Assembly: GCF_030128825.1 (NCBI RefSeq) | Contig: NZ_CP119128.1 | Location: forward strand, 1-64,000 | Direction of reading: 5' to 3' | Source: Sphingobium sp. WTD-1 | GTDB lineage: Bacteria > Pseudomonadota > Alphaproteobacteria > Sphingomonadales > Sphingomonadaceae | Length of the DNA: 64,000 nucleotides | Shown here: one piece after another, positions 9,189 through 17,439 of the stretch | Layout of the letters: each line of letters begins with the position of its first letter | How positions within the stretch are numbered: the first letter of the stretch is position 1 | Position numbers and translations under genes: made by a program | Notes under the pieces: model-generated | Databases searched by the model: none | Told to the model about the DNA's origin: nothing | What the model saw: only the letters and a program-made list of their open reading frames with translations

Positions 9189-9233
9189 TACGCCGCGTTC
9201 CTCCGCATTACCGCTTCCTCGCGATAAGCGATC
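9189..9233 (-). repeat. Right terminal inverted repeat of RIT element
   Basis: Reverse complement of the left repeat with one mismatch. An in-frame TAA at 9225-9227 within it means the downstream half of the host gene cannot be read from inside the element. Confidence 0.85.
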
Positions 9234-11303
9234 ATTCACAACAATCTGCAGGCCGCGCTCGCCGCCACGCGCGTCACCGACGGTTTCAGCGGTGCCACCT
9301 ACAATAGCGGCGCGAAGGCCGCGGCATTGTCGATCTTCGAATCGACCAAGCAACGCTTCTTCGGCCAGATCCTGCTGTCGATGAAGCTGCCGTCGCTGAT
9401 CCCGGCGATCGCCGCCGATCTCGCGCGCGGCGACTGCGCCGTGGTCCAGCTCGTGTCGACGTCAGAAGCGATGCTCGATCGTGCCCTTGCCGACCTGTCC
9501 CCTGAGGAGCGCGCTTGGCTCGACATCGAGCTGTCCCCGCGCGAATTCCTGGTCGGCTATCTGACGGCGGCCTTTCCGGTGCGCCAGATGCGCACCTATA
9601 CCGACGATAGCGGCACGGTGCGCTCGGAACCGATGATCGACGAAGCTGGGCAGCCCGTGCTGTGCCGGGAAGCGATGGCCATGCGCGACCAGCTCCTCGA
9701 GCAACTCTGTGCGCTGCCGGTGGTCGGCTCGGCGCTCGATCATATCATCGGGAATTTCGGGACGAAGGCAGTGGCCGAGGTGACGGGTCGCAGCCGGCGG
9801 ATCATCGTCGATGCCGAGGGCCGTCAGCGGATCGAACGGCGCAGCGCGCGCACGAACCTCGCGGAGACCGACAGCTTCATGCGCGGCGAAAAGCGCATCC
9901 TGATCTTTTCCGACGCCGGCGGGACGGGGCGGAGCTATCATGCCAGCCTCGACGCGCCCAATCAGAGGCGCCGCATTCACTATCTCCTCGAACCCGGTTG
10001 GCGTGCTGACGCGGCGATCCAGGGGCTGGGCCGCACGCACCGTACCCACCAAGCCTGCCCACCCCTGTTTCGGCCCGTTTCCACCGATTGCCGCGGCGAA
10101 CGGCGGTTCATCTCGACCATTGCTAGACGCCTCGACAGCCTCGGCGCGCTGACCCGCGGCCAGCGCCAGACCGGTGGACAGGGACTTTTCGATCCCCGTG
10201 ACAATCTGGAGTCCGACTTCGCGCGGGAATCGCTCGACCAGTGGTTTCGCCTGCTGTTCCAGGGAAAGCTCCAATCGGTGCGCTTCAATCAATTCCAGTC
10301 GCTCACCGGTTTGAACCTGGCCGGCGAGGGTGGGGGGCTCACTGAGACCTTGCCCACGATCCAGCGGTGGTTGAACCGCATCCTGGCGCTGCGCATCGAC
10401 CTGCAGAACGCGATCTTCGACGAATATCTGGGCTTGATCGAAGCACGGGTGGAAAAGGCCCGCGAGGCTGGCACCCTCGATCTTGGCGTCGAAACGATCG
10501 CGGCCGACCGCATTTCGATCCTCGACCGCACGGTGATCCGGTGCGATCCCGTGAGCGGCGCCGAAACCGAAATCTTGCGCATCGAAACCGAGGAGCGATA
10601 TCGACCGCTGACCGTGGAGCGCGCGCATTGGCTTCTGGCCGACCCGGAAGCGCGTGGGTTAATCAACCCGCGTTCCGGTAAGGTCGCCATTTGCCGGCCG
10701 ACCTTCTCGCTGACGGACGAAGAGGGGCGGACCGTGCGCCGCTACGAGCTGGTGCGTCCAACGCGCACCGAACGGCACCGGCAGGACCTCTTCGCCGAAA
10801 CCCATTGGACCGACGCGGACTGCGCGAACTTCGATGAAGCCTGGCAGGCCGAATGCGACGCGATGGCCGCGCAGACGCGTACGCAGATCATCTATCTGGT
10901 CACGGGCCTGCTGCTTCCGGTGTGGGGAAAGCTGCCCGACGATCATGTCCAGGTCTGGCGGTTGACGAGCGATGACGGCCAGTCGCTTCTCGGGCGTCTT
11001 ATTCCGGCGCCGCTGGTGGAGCGGATCGCCAGCGCATTCGGCATCGCCGCCCATGTCGCGATCGATCTAGGCGCGCGGGTCGAGCACGTTCGCACCTCGG
11101 GCGAGATCATGCCGATCGGGTCGCTTCGGCTGAAGCGGGCCTTGGTCGCCGGCGACCAACGCCTCGAATTGCTCGACTGGAAGTCCGACGCCCTTCCTCA
11201 TCTCAAGGCGGCGGGCTGCTTCACCGAGATCATCCAACACCGCACGCGGCTCTTCGTCCCACCGAGCCGCGCCGTCGAGATCCTGGACGGACTCGCAGGC
11301 TGA
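9234..11303 (+). pseudogene. Strawberry-notch family protein, 3' half (interrupted)
   Basis: Last 689 codons of the gene begun at 3272, opening with IIHNNLQAAL, which continues the 5' half's WEI exactly. Early residues hold the second helicase lobe: LVSTSEAMLDR, then the SDAGGTGRSYHASL and GWRADAAIQGLGRTHR motifs, the latter with the arginine finger region. The C-terminal third is the strawberry-notch helicase C extension. The fragment has no upstream start or ribosome binding site of its own because the RIT repeat supplies a stop just before it. The reading frame is otherwise intact over 2 kb, so the interruption looks recent. Confidence 0.8.
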
Positions 11304-11328
11304 ACAGTGGCAGCGTCAAGCGATCGAA

Positions 11329-11347
11329 GAGAGGGGAGGGGGCCTTC
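11329..11347 (+). repeat. GAGAGGGGAGGG leader motif, copy 3 (19-bp repeat)
   Basis: Identical over 19 bases to 3204-3222. It lies between the strawberry-notch 3' end and the ParB-like gene, 68 bases before its ATG. The GGCCTTCGGCC that follows can fold back on itself. Confidence 0.6.
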
Positions 11348-11414
11348 GGCCGGGTGGGCCTGAGTGGCTCAAGCCGGCCGACGACGTCGGCGCAACCCTC
11401 GAAGGAGATAACCG

Positions 11415-13427
11415 ATGATCCAGTCCGTGAAGGTCAAGAACCTCTCGCTCTCCAAGGATAATGTCCGCAAATCCAATCGCGATGCCGACCTAGACAGTCT
11501 GGCCGAGAATATCGCCGCGCATGGCCTGTTGCAGAATCTCGTGGTCACGCCGCTAAAAAAGGCGGGGCACTTCACCGTCAAGGCGGGCGGCCGCCGCTTG
11601 CGGGCGCTCCAACGCCTGATTGAGACGAACCGGCTTGCCGCGGACCATGAGGTTCAGGTGCTGGTGCTCGAGGATGATGCCGGATCGGCCGAAGCGAGCC
11701 TTGTCGAGAATTTCCATCGCGTCGCGATGAACCCGGCGGATGAATGCTCGGCCTTCAAGCACTTCCTCGACCGGGGTGCGAGCGGCGAGGATGTGGCGAA
11801 ACGCTTCGGGGTCACGACCCGCTTCGTCGAGCAGCGGGTCCGGCTTGCCGAACTGGCTCCCGTCGTCTTCGCGGCGCTTGCCGCAGGCGAGATCACGCTC
11901 GGGGTCGCACAGGCTTATGCCGTCACGCCCGATGTCGACCGCCAGGCGCGTGTGTTCGAGAGCATGAGCCGGTCCTATTATGGTGACAATCCCGACAATG
12001 TCCGCCGTGCGCTCCTCAACGGGACGGTGAAGGCGACCGATGCGAAGGCGCGGTTCGTTGGCCGCGATGCCTATGTCGGTGCGGGCGGCCGGATCGAGCG
12101 CGACCTGTTCGGCGATGATGCGGACGAGAGCTGGATCGACGTGGAGATCATCGAGCAGCTTGCCGCCCAGAAGCTCGAAGCAGCGGCACAAACACTCGCA
12201 GCCGAGCAGAAGCTGGCATTCGTGACACCGGTCCTCGCGACCCATGTGCCCTATGACATAGAGTGCCAGCTCTACGAATATCATCCGGCGCTGCGCGAAT
12301 TGAGCGAGGACGAGCAGGATCGCGTCGACAGTCTTTCCGATGAGGGCGATGCGCTCATCCGTGAACTGGAAACCGAACTTGAGGACGGCACACCAGAGGC
12401 CGAGGCGGCTTCGGTGCGGCTCGCCGACATCGAGCGGGAACTCGATGCGATCGAGGCGGCGCGCACGATGGTCGACGATGCGGTCAAGGACCAGCTGGGC
12501 ACCTTCATCTATCTTGCCCCTGACGGCACCCCGCGGGTGCACAGCCGCATGTTCAGCGAGCGCGCCATTCGTCAGGCGGGAGAGGACGGCGAACCCGAGG
12601 CGCCGTCCGGCAAGGTCGCGACCTCCCGGCTCAGCGCGACGCTGGTCGACGAACTCGCGACGCAGCGGCGGCAGATCCTGGCGTCCCATGTCGCCTCGGA
12701 CGCGGGGTTCGCGCTCGACCTCGCGATATTCCTGATCGCGCACCGGACCGTGTTCGCCAGCGGCTATGTCCGGGACCACTCGACGCTGCAAGCGGCCGCC
12801 GCGAGCTTCTCTATCGTCGGCTTCCGCGACGAAGGCAGCGCGGCCAGCAACGTCCTGGCCGAACAGCGCCAGGGGCTCGATGTGAGCTGGGCAGGCGGGA
12901 ACACGCTGTCGTCGCGTTTCGATGCCTTCCGGCAACTGGATGAACAGGCGCGCGCCGATTGGCTTGCCAATGTCGTGGCGCAGACGCTCGAACCGACGCT
13001 CAACGTCGACGATGGCGGGCGCCGCAACGGCTTCCACGATCATCTCGGACGTCTGCTCGACATTGATGTCGCGCAATGGTGGCGGCCCGATGCCCAGAAC
13101 TTTTTCGGGCGCGTGAAGAAGGACGTCATGCTCGAAGCCCTTGAAGAGATCGGCGGGCCAGTGCTGCGCGGCCGCTACAAGGACGCCAAGAAGGGTGACT
13201 TGGCCAATGCCTGCGCGGCGCTCTGTTCCGGGCAGGGCATCGTCGAGGCCGAAGTCCGGGAAAAGGCGCTCTGCTGGCTGCCTGACGAGATGCGGTTTGG
13301 CGCGGTGGAGAAGCCCGAAAGCTTCCACAGCTATTCCGCCTTCCTCAGCGACAAAGACGACAGCGACCGCGGGGCAGGGGAGATCGCCCCCGATGGCGAT
13401 GCTGATGACCTCGACCAGGCGGCCTGA
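11415..13427 (+). CDS. Large ParB/Srx-fold plasmid protein
   Basis: 670 residues. The first 200 match the ParB family: an N-terminal ParB/Srx-like fold (VKVKNLSLSKDNVRKS, SLAENIAAHGLLQNLVVTP, GGRRLRAL) and a helix-turn-helix region (GASGEDVAKRFGVTTRFVEQRV). The remaining 450 residues are acidic and helical without a motif I can name. It is twice the length of a partition ParB and has no ParA partner beside it; the plasmid's parAB pair lies at 35.7 kb. Such proteins are common beside strawberry-notch and ArdC genes on conjugative plasmids, but their job is unclear. AAGGAG precedes ATG 11415. It is likely co-transcribed with ardC. Confidence 0.75.
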   Translation: MIQSVKVKNLSLSKDNVRKSNRDADLDSLAENIAAHGLLQNLVVTPLKKAGHFTVKAGGRRLRALQRLIETNRLAADHEVQVLVLEDDAGSAEASLVENFHRVAMNPADECSAFKHFLDRGASGEDVAKRFGVTTRFVEQRVRLAELAPVVFAALAAGEITLGVAQAYAVTPDVDRQARVFESMSRSYYGDNPDNVRRALLNGTVKATDAKARFVGRDAYVGAGGRIERDLFGDDADESWIDVEIIEQLAAQKLEAAAQTLAAEQKLAFVTPVLATHVPYDIECQLYEYHPALRELSEDEQDRVDSLSDEGDALIRELETELEDGTPEAEAASVRLADIERELDAIEAARTMVDDAVKDQLGTFIYLAPDGTPRVHSRMFSERAIRQAGEDGEPEAPSGKVATSRLSATLVDELATQRRQILASHVASDAGFALDLAIFLIAHRTVFASGYVRDHSTLQAAAASFSIVGFRDEGSAASNVLAEQRQGLDVSWAGGNTLSSRFDAFRQLDEQARADWLANVVAQTLEPTLNVDDGGRRNGFHDHLGRLLDIDVAQWWRPDAQNFFGRVKKDVMLEALEEIGGPVLRGRYKDAKKGDLANACAALCSGQGIVEAEVREKALCWLPDEMRFGAVEKPESFHSYSAFLSDKDDSDRGAGEIAPDGDADDLDQAA

Positions 13428-13442
13428 GACCAACGCGTAATG

Positions 13443-13468
13443 GCGGGCGGCGCTTTTGCGTCGCCCGC
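13443..13468 (+). other. Hairpin between ParB-like gene and ardC
   Basis: GCGGGCGGCGC (13443-13453) and GCGTCGCCCGC (13458-13468) form an 11-bp stem with one mismatch and a TTTT loop. No T-run follows, so it may attenuate or stabilise rather than terminate. Confidence 0.35.
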
Positions 13469-13517
13469 AGTCCTTCATCGGCGGCACTGGCCGCCGCTCT
13501 TTCGCGGAGTATCCACC

Positions 13518-14441
13518 ATGACTCGATCATCGGGCCGGCCCTCGCCGGCCGAGACCATCACGTGCGCCATCATCGACCGACTCGAGGCCGGTGTGCGACC
13601 CTGGGTGCGGCCCTGGCGTTCGTGTGCGGCGCAGGGGCGTCCGCTGCGGGCCAATGGCGAGCCGTATCGCGGCATGAACACCTTTTGGCTGTGGCTGGCT
13701 GCTGAGCAATGCGGTTATCGGTCACGCCATTGGATGACCTACCGCCAGGCGCAGACCCTTGGCGGGCAGGTCCGTGCCGGTGAGCAGGCGCAATTTGCAA
13801 TCTTCTACAAGGCCTATTCGAAGAAGGTCGATTCCAGTGAGCGTCCCGGTGAGCTGGTCGATGAGCATCGCCGGGTGATGCGGTCCTATGCGGTCTTCAA
13901 TGCAGACCAGATCGACGCGCTGCCGTCCGATTTCTATCCAGAACCGTTATCGCTCGTCCCACCGGGCGACCGGCTCGATCCGCGGGCACAACGCTTCGTC
14001 GATCGCCTGCCGGCGCGGCTGCGGACCGGAGGCGATCGCGCCTATTATAACCTGCGCGCAGACCTCATCACGATGCCGCCCGTCGAACAGTTCGACACGC
14101 GTGCTGCATGGGCGGCCACGTTCGCGCACGAGGCTGGTCACTGGACGGGTCATCCAGACCGGCTTGCCCGATCCTTCGGCAAGCGCTTCGGCGATCAGGC
14201 CTATGCGTTCGAGGAGTTGGTGGCTGAACTGACGGCAGCGCTGGTTGGCGCCGATGTGGGTCTCCCAACCACCCATCTCGACGATCATGCGGCCTATATC
14301 GGTTCCTGGCTTTCGATCCTGCGCAGGGATAATCGTGCCTTGCTCACGGCGGCGGCGCGGGCAGAGGAGGCCGCGGGTTACTTGCTGCGCGCAACGGGTC
14401 TTGCCCGCGAGGATGGGACAGAGGAACAGGCCGCTGCTTGA
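13518..14441 (+). CDS. ardC: ArdC-type antirestriction protein
   Basis: 307 residues in two parts. The N-terminal domain (about 1-130) carries the ssDNA-binding ArdC signature (RLEAGVRPWVRPW, then YRGMNTFWLW). The C-terminal part is a zincin-like metallopeptidase with HEAGHWTGH near residue 200, giving two His and a Glu for zinc, and EELVAELTAALV downstream. Known role: protects incoming plasmid DNA from host restriction during conjugative entry. ATG 13518 has GGAG upstream; the longer reading from 13440 lacks support. It sits at the end of the backbone block just before an IS1182-type insertion. Confidence 0.85.
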   Translation: MTRSSGRPSPAETITCAIIDRLEAGVRPWVRPWRSCAAQGRPLRANGEPYRGMNTFWLWLAAEQCGYRSRHWMTYRQAQTLGGQVRAGEQAQFAIFYKAYSKKVDSSERPGELVDEHRRVMRSYAVFNADQIDALPSDFYPEPLSLVPPGDRLDPRAQRFVDRLPARLRTGGDRAYYNLRADLITMPPVEQFDTRAAWAATFAHEAGHWTGHPDRLARSFGKRFGDQAYAFEELVAELTAALVGADVGLPTTHLDDHAAYIGSWLSILRRDNRALLTAAARAEEAAGYLLRATGLAREDGTEEQAAA

Positions 14442-14550
14442 GATGGTGGATAGTGTTACCTGCTTATGTGATCGTTGCGATCGCGGATCCTGACCACAGT
14501 CTGCGCCTTTCGGGGAGTGGTCGGCAATCGCCAGATGTCTGCTCCCGACC

Positions 14551-16128
14551 GAGGCTGTGTAAAAACGCATTACCACGCCAGTACGTTGTCGAGATGCCTG
14601 TGATGTTGTTTTGGCGAGTTCGTGTGATCAGGCTCTGATCGCCTGGATCAGAGCCTGCACGCCGAAGATCTGGATCATGCGCTTGATGTTGTAGGCGAGG
14701 ACCGAGAGGCTGATTTCGGTTCTGACCTTTTCGAGACCTTTGGTGAGGAGATGGGCGCTACCGATCCATGACTTGAGCGTTCCGAACACATGCTCGACCG
14801 TTCGTCGCCGCAGGATCATCGCATCGGGCATGCGATCGAGCCGGGCCTGCATGGCATCGAGGACGCCTTCATTATCCCAGCGCTTGAGGCGCTTGGTCTT
14901 CTCTGGCGTGCAGCGCGGCCGCAGGGCGCAAGCATGGCAGGCAACCAGATTGCGATAATGGCTTATATCGTCGCGCCTGTCGGATCGCGTGGCGCTCTTG
15001 GTCAGCATCGCACCGGCAGGGCAGCTATAATGGTCCTGCTCGGGATCGTAGATAAAGTCGTGCCGGCTGAACATTCCGGTCTTGATGCCGATCGCGGTGT
15101 GGGTCTTGGGGATGCAGGGCAGCACGCCGGTTCCTTCACAGGCCAGCACCTGATCGCCGTTATAATAGCCGCGATCGGCGATGACGGTGATCTCATTGGC
15201 ACCCATCGCTTCCTTGGCGCTCAGCCCCATCGGCACGAGTTGGACACGATCATTGCCTTCGGTGACGACCTCATGAGCGATGATCAGGTGATGCGTCGTA
15301 TCGACGGCAGCTTGTACATTATAGCCCACGATGCCGGTGCCGCGACCGCTGCTGTTCATCGAGCGCGAATCCGGATCGGTGAGCGATACCTGATGATCGG
15401 GCGCTGCCGCCACCTGGCTTTCCATATCTTTGAGGAACTGCATGTGGCGGCGCAGTCCCGCCAGCTTCTCCTCGATCCGGTCGGTTCTGGCCTCGGCGAC
15501 ATCGCCGGGTTCACGATCCGCCCGGTCGAGAGCAGCAAGGTAACGCTCGATGCTGGCGTCCACCTGCTCGATACGCCTGGCAACCTTGTTCGCCGTGAAG
15601 TTGCGATCCCGGTTGTTGACCGCCTTGAACTTGCTGCCATCGACCGCGACCACCGCCTGACTGAACAGGCCCAGTGACCGGCACAGCATGACGAACTGGC
15701 GGCATACCCCGCGAAGGGCCGCCCCATTGTCGCGACGGAAGTTGGCGATGGTCTTGAAGTCGGGCGCGAGCCGTCCGGTCAGCCACATCAACTCGATATT
15801 GCGCTGCGCCTCACGCTCGAGCCGTCGGCTCGATTGAACCCGGTTCAGATAGCCGTAAAGGTAGATCTTGAGCATCGTTACAGGATGGTAGGCCGGGCGC
15901 CCAGTATCGGCCGGCGTCGCTCCGGAAAAGCCCAGCGCCTGCAAATCCAGTTCATCAATAAAGGCTTCGACCAACCGGACCGGATTATCCTGCGACACAT
16001 AATCTTCAAGCGATGCTGGCAGAAGAAAATCCTGCCGCCGGTCTGCCCCCTCAACGAAACGGCCCATCTCAAAGCCTCCCGAATGTCCGGGGGAAACCTA
16101 TCATATCATCGCGTTTTTACACAGCCTC
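14551..16128 (-). mobile_element. IS1182-family insertion sequence
   Basis: Bounded by perfect 18-bp inverted repeats GAGGCTGTGTAAAAACGC (14551-14568) and its complement (16111-16128). GACC occurs directly outside both ends (14547-14550 and 16129-16132), a 4-bp target duplication. It contains one transposase gene on the minus strand. Intact ends and gene suggest a functional, fairly recent insertion. The flanking 14442-14546 and 16133-16359 carry no gene I recognise, even when rejoined. Confidence 0.9.
14628..16067 (-). CDS. tnp: IS1182-family transposase
   Basis: 479 residues with the DDE layout of IS1182/DUF772 transposases. The N-terminal DUF772 region (PVRLVEAFIDELDLQALGF, HPVTMLKIYLYGYLNRVQSSRRLE) is followed by VAVDGSKFKAVN (first Asp), EITVIADRGYYNG (second Asp) and a late TVEHVFGTLKSWIG motif with the Glu. 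A cysteine cluster CHACALRPRC lies in the C-terminal half. It fills the element between the inverted repeats, with ATG 16067 44 bases from the right repeat. No frameshift seen. Confidence 0.9.
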   Translation of the reverse strand: MGRFVEGADRRQDFLLPASLEDYVSQDNPVRLVEAFIDELDLQALGFSGATPADTGRPAYHPVTMLKIYLYGYLNRVQSSRRLEREAQRNIELMWLTGRLAPDFKTIANFRRDNGAALRGVCRQFVMLCRSLGLFSQAVVAVDGSKFKAVNNRDRNFTANKVARRIEQVDASIERYLAALDRADREPGDVAEARTDRIEEKLAGLRRHMQFLKDMESQVAAAPDHQVSLTDPDSRSMNSSGRGTGIVGYNVQAAVDTTHHLIIAHEVVTEGNDRVQLVPMGLSAKEAMGANEITVIADRGYYNGDQVLACEGTGVLPCIPKTHTAIGIKTGMFSRHDFIYDPEQDHYSCPAGAMLTKSATRSDRRDDISHYRNLVACHACALRPRCTPEKTKRLKRWDNEGVLDAMQARLDRMPDAMILRRRTVEHVFGTLKSWIGSAHLLTKGLEKVRTEISLSVLAYNIKRMIQIFGVQALIQAIRA

Positions 16129-16359
16129 GACCAGAACGCGTCTTTCGGTACGACAAGGAATATGTCCGTTTATACCAAAACCTGCCGCTCCAACTGGCGT
16201 AAATCCACCCCGGCGCAATCGCTGCGTTAATCGGCACGACGTGCGCCGCGCTCTCTTTGCGCCGCAAGGTGCGGGGCGAACCGATTATCATTTGGTTCCC
16301 GAACCGATTCCGGTGTGGCCCTTTCAAATTTGGAACCAGGGAGTTTTCGGCAGAAAATT

Positions 16360-16752
16360 TCAATCGATAATTTGAGCGAAGCCGGCAACACCCTCAGGAG
16401 ATGGCGGACGCTTTGTCGGATGTGAAGGCGTGCGCAGATCGTCGACTTGACCCAGCCCCCCAAAAATCGCTTCCATCGTTCGGACACATAATGCGACGCC
16501 CTCGTCGGCAAGCGTATACCAGACCAACTTGGCCTCCTTGCGCGTTTGAACGAGATTGGCGCGGCGCAATTCGCCGAGCTGCTGGCTTAGTGCTGGTTGA
16601 GCGATCTGAGTTGCTTCACCGATTTCCGACACGTTGCGCTCACCGCGCAACAGACAGGAGAGGATCATGAGGCGCTGAGGTTGCGCAAAGACCTTGAGCT
16701 TGTCGCATGCGACGGTCGCAGCATCGCGGTCCTCGTAAAATGCGGCCGTCAT
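16360..16752 (-). CDS. ArsR-family thiol-sensing-type repressor (BigR/SqrR-like)
   Basis: 130 residues with an ArsR winged helix: KVFAQPQRLMILSCLL, the recognition helix IAQPALSQQLGELRRANLV, and the wing QTRKEAKLVWYTL. Cysteines are at 16, 33 and 89; Cys33 matches the position of the N-terminal sensor Cys of BigR/SqrR, while Cys89 is earlier than the usual second Cys. No metal-binding CVC box is visible. Those repressors respond to sulfide or persulfide and control sulfide-oxidation genes, which is what lies next door. It overlaps the peroxiredoxin gene by ATGA (16749-16752), so the two form an operon divergent from the sulfide genes. The inducer is inferred from context. Confidence 0.75.
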   Translation of the reverse strand: MTAAFYEDRDAATVACDKLKVFAQPQRLMILSCLLRGERNVSEIGEATQIAQPALSQQLGELRRANLVQTRKEAKLVWYTLADEGVALCVRTMEAIFGGLGQVDDLRTPSHPTKRPPSPEGVAGFAQIID

Positions 16753-17372
16753 GGCGCGTCCACGAAGCGGCAGAACCAGTCCTCGCGATCTTCATCAATG
16801 TCGGATGGGGGACTGAGTAACGGTTTCCCTTCGCGCCATCCTTCAGGAGCCAGGGTTTGGGCGTTGCTCACAGCCTTCAACGCTTTAAGCATCCGCAGCA
16901 TCTCATCAACCGAACGCCCCACATTATGGGGATAGCAGGTAATCGCTCTAATGACGCCTTCAGGGTCGATGAAGAAAGTCGAGCGCATCGCCATGCTGTC
17001 GGCCGATTGCTCATCGATCATGCCATAGGCACGCCCGATCGCCATGCTCGGATCTTCAATTATGGGAAAGCGGACATCGGCGTCCAGCGTCACACGGATC
17101 GCCCGGACCCACGCCAAATGCGAGTAAAGGCTATCGACGGATAGCCCCAACAGTGACGTTTCGAGGGCTTCAAATTCCGACTGACGCCGGGCGAGTTCAG
17201 CGAATTCCGTGCTGCAGACGGGCGTGAAGTCTGCCGGATGGGAAAAAAAGAGGACCCAGCGTCCGCGCAGCTTGGAAAGCTGGATCTCGCCTCCCGTCGA
17301 GCGGGCGCGGAAATCCGGCGCGATCTCTCCAATGCGCGGTGACCGGCTCTCCGTTCTTTGTGCGATTTCCAT
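16749..17372 (-). CDS. 1-Cys peroxiredoxin (AhpC/TSA family)
   Basis: 207 residues. Thioredoxin-fold peroxidase with FFSHPADFTPVCSTE, in which Cys is the peroxidatic residue and Thr/Pro shape the active site; the long C-terminal extension is typical of the Prx6 group. It reduces hydrogen peroxide or alkyl hydroperoxides, possibly also persulfides. ATG 17372 has GAAGGAAG upstream; the in-frame ATG at 17420 is less likely and would overlap the operator. First gene of a two-gene operon with arsR, divergent from the persulfide dioxygenase gene, so it should be co-controlled with sulfide oxidation. Confidence 0.8.
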   Translation of the reverse strand: MEIAQRTESRSPRIGEIAPDFRARSTGGEIQLSKLRGRWVLFFSHPADFTPVCSTEFAELARRQSEFEALETSLLGLSVDSLYSHLAWVRAIRVTLDADVRFPIIEDPSMAIGRAYGMIDEQSADSMAMRSTFFIDPEGVIRAITCYPHNVGRSVDEMLRMLKALKAVSNAQTLAPEGWREGKPLLSPPSDIDEDREDWFCRFVDAP

Positions 17373-17418
17373 AGCGCTTCCTTCGACACTCCCGCCCCTT
17401 GACGCAAGAGGGTTAGTC

Positions 17419-17439
17419 AATTACACGATATGTGTAAAT
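17419..17439. promoter_or_regulatory. Candidate operator in the divergent sulfide promoter
   Basis: AATTACAC-GATAT-GTGTAAAT: 8-base arms matching at 7 of 8 positions, AT-rich, in the short gap between the peroxiredoxin/arsR operon and the sulfide operon. Position and symmetry fit an ArsR-dimer site controlling both directions. It overlaps the first in-frame ATG (17430) of the MBL gene, arguing for a start further downstream. Confidence 0.55.

Larger units (their letters stand above)
5402..9233 (+). mobile_element. RIT element (recombinase in trio)
   Basis: Three overlapping tyrosine recombinase genes in one direction, bounded by 45-bp inverted repeats (5422-5466 and 9189-9233) that differ at one base. 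The host gene reads ATC at 5399-5401 and again at 9231-9233 before resuming, and GATC occurs at both edges (5398-5401 and 9230-9233), consistent with a 4-bp duplication or a core site. Between the left edge and the left repeat are 20 extra bases (5402-5421) that resemble the inner repeat. Three co-oriented recombinases with ATGA overlaps and no cargo is the hallmark of RIT elements. Confidence 0.85.

Noticed and set aside
11553..13487. 644-residue minus-strand open frame opposite the ParB-like gene
   Set aside because: No recognisable domain; the plus strand encodes a ParB-like protein with a good ribosome site.
16360..16752. Arsenic or other metal-responsive ArsR
   Set aside because: No CVC box or acidic/His metal site visible; neighbours are sulfide genes, not ars genes.
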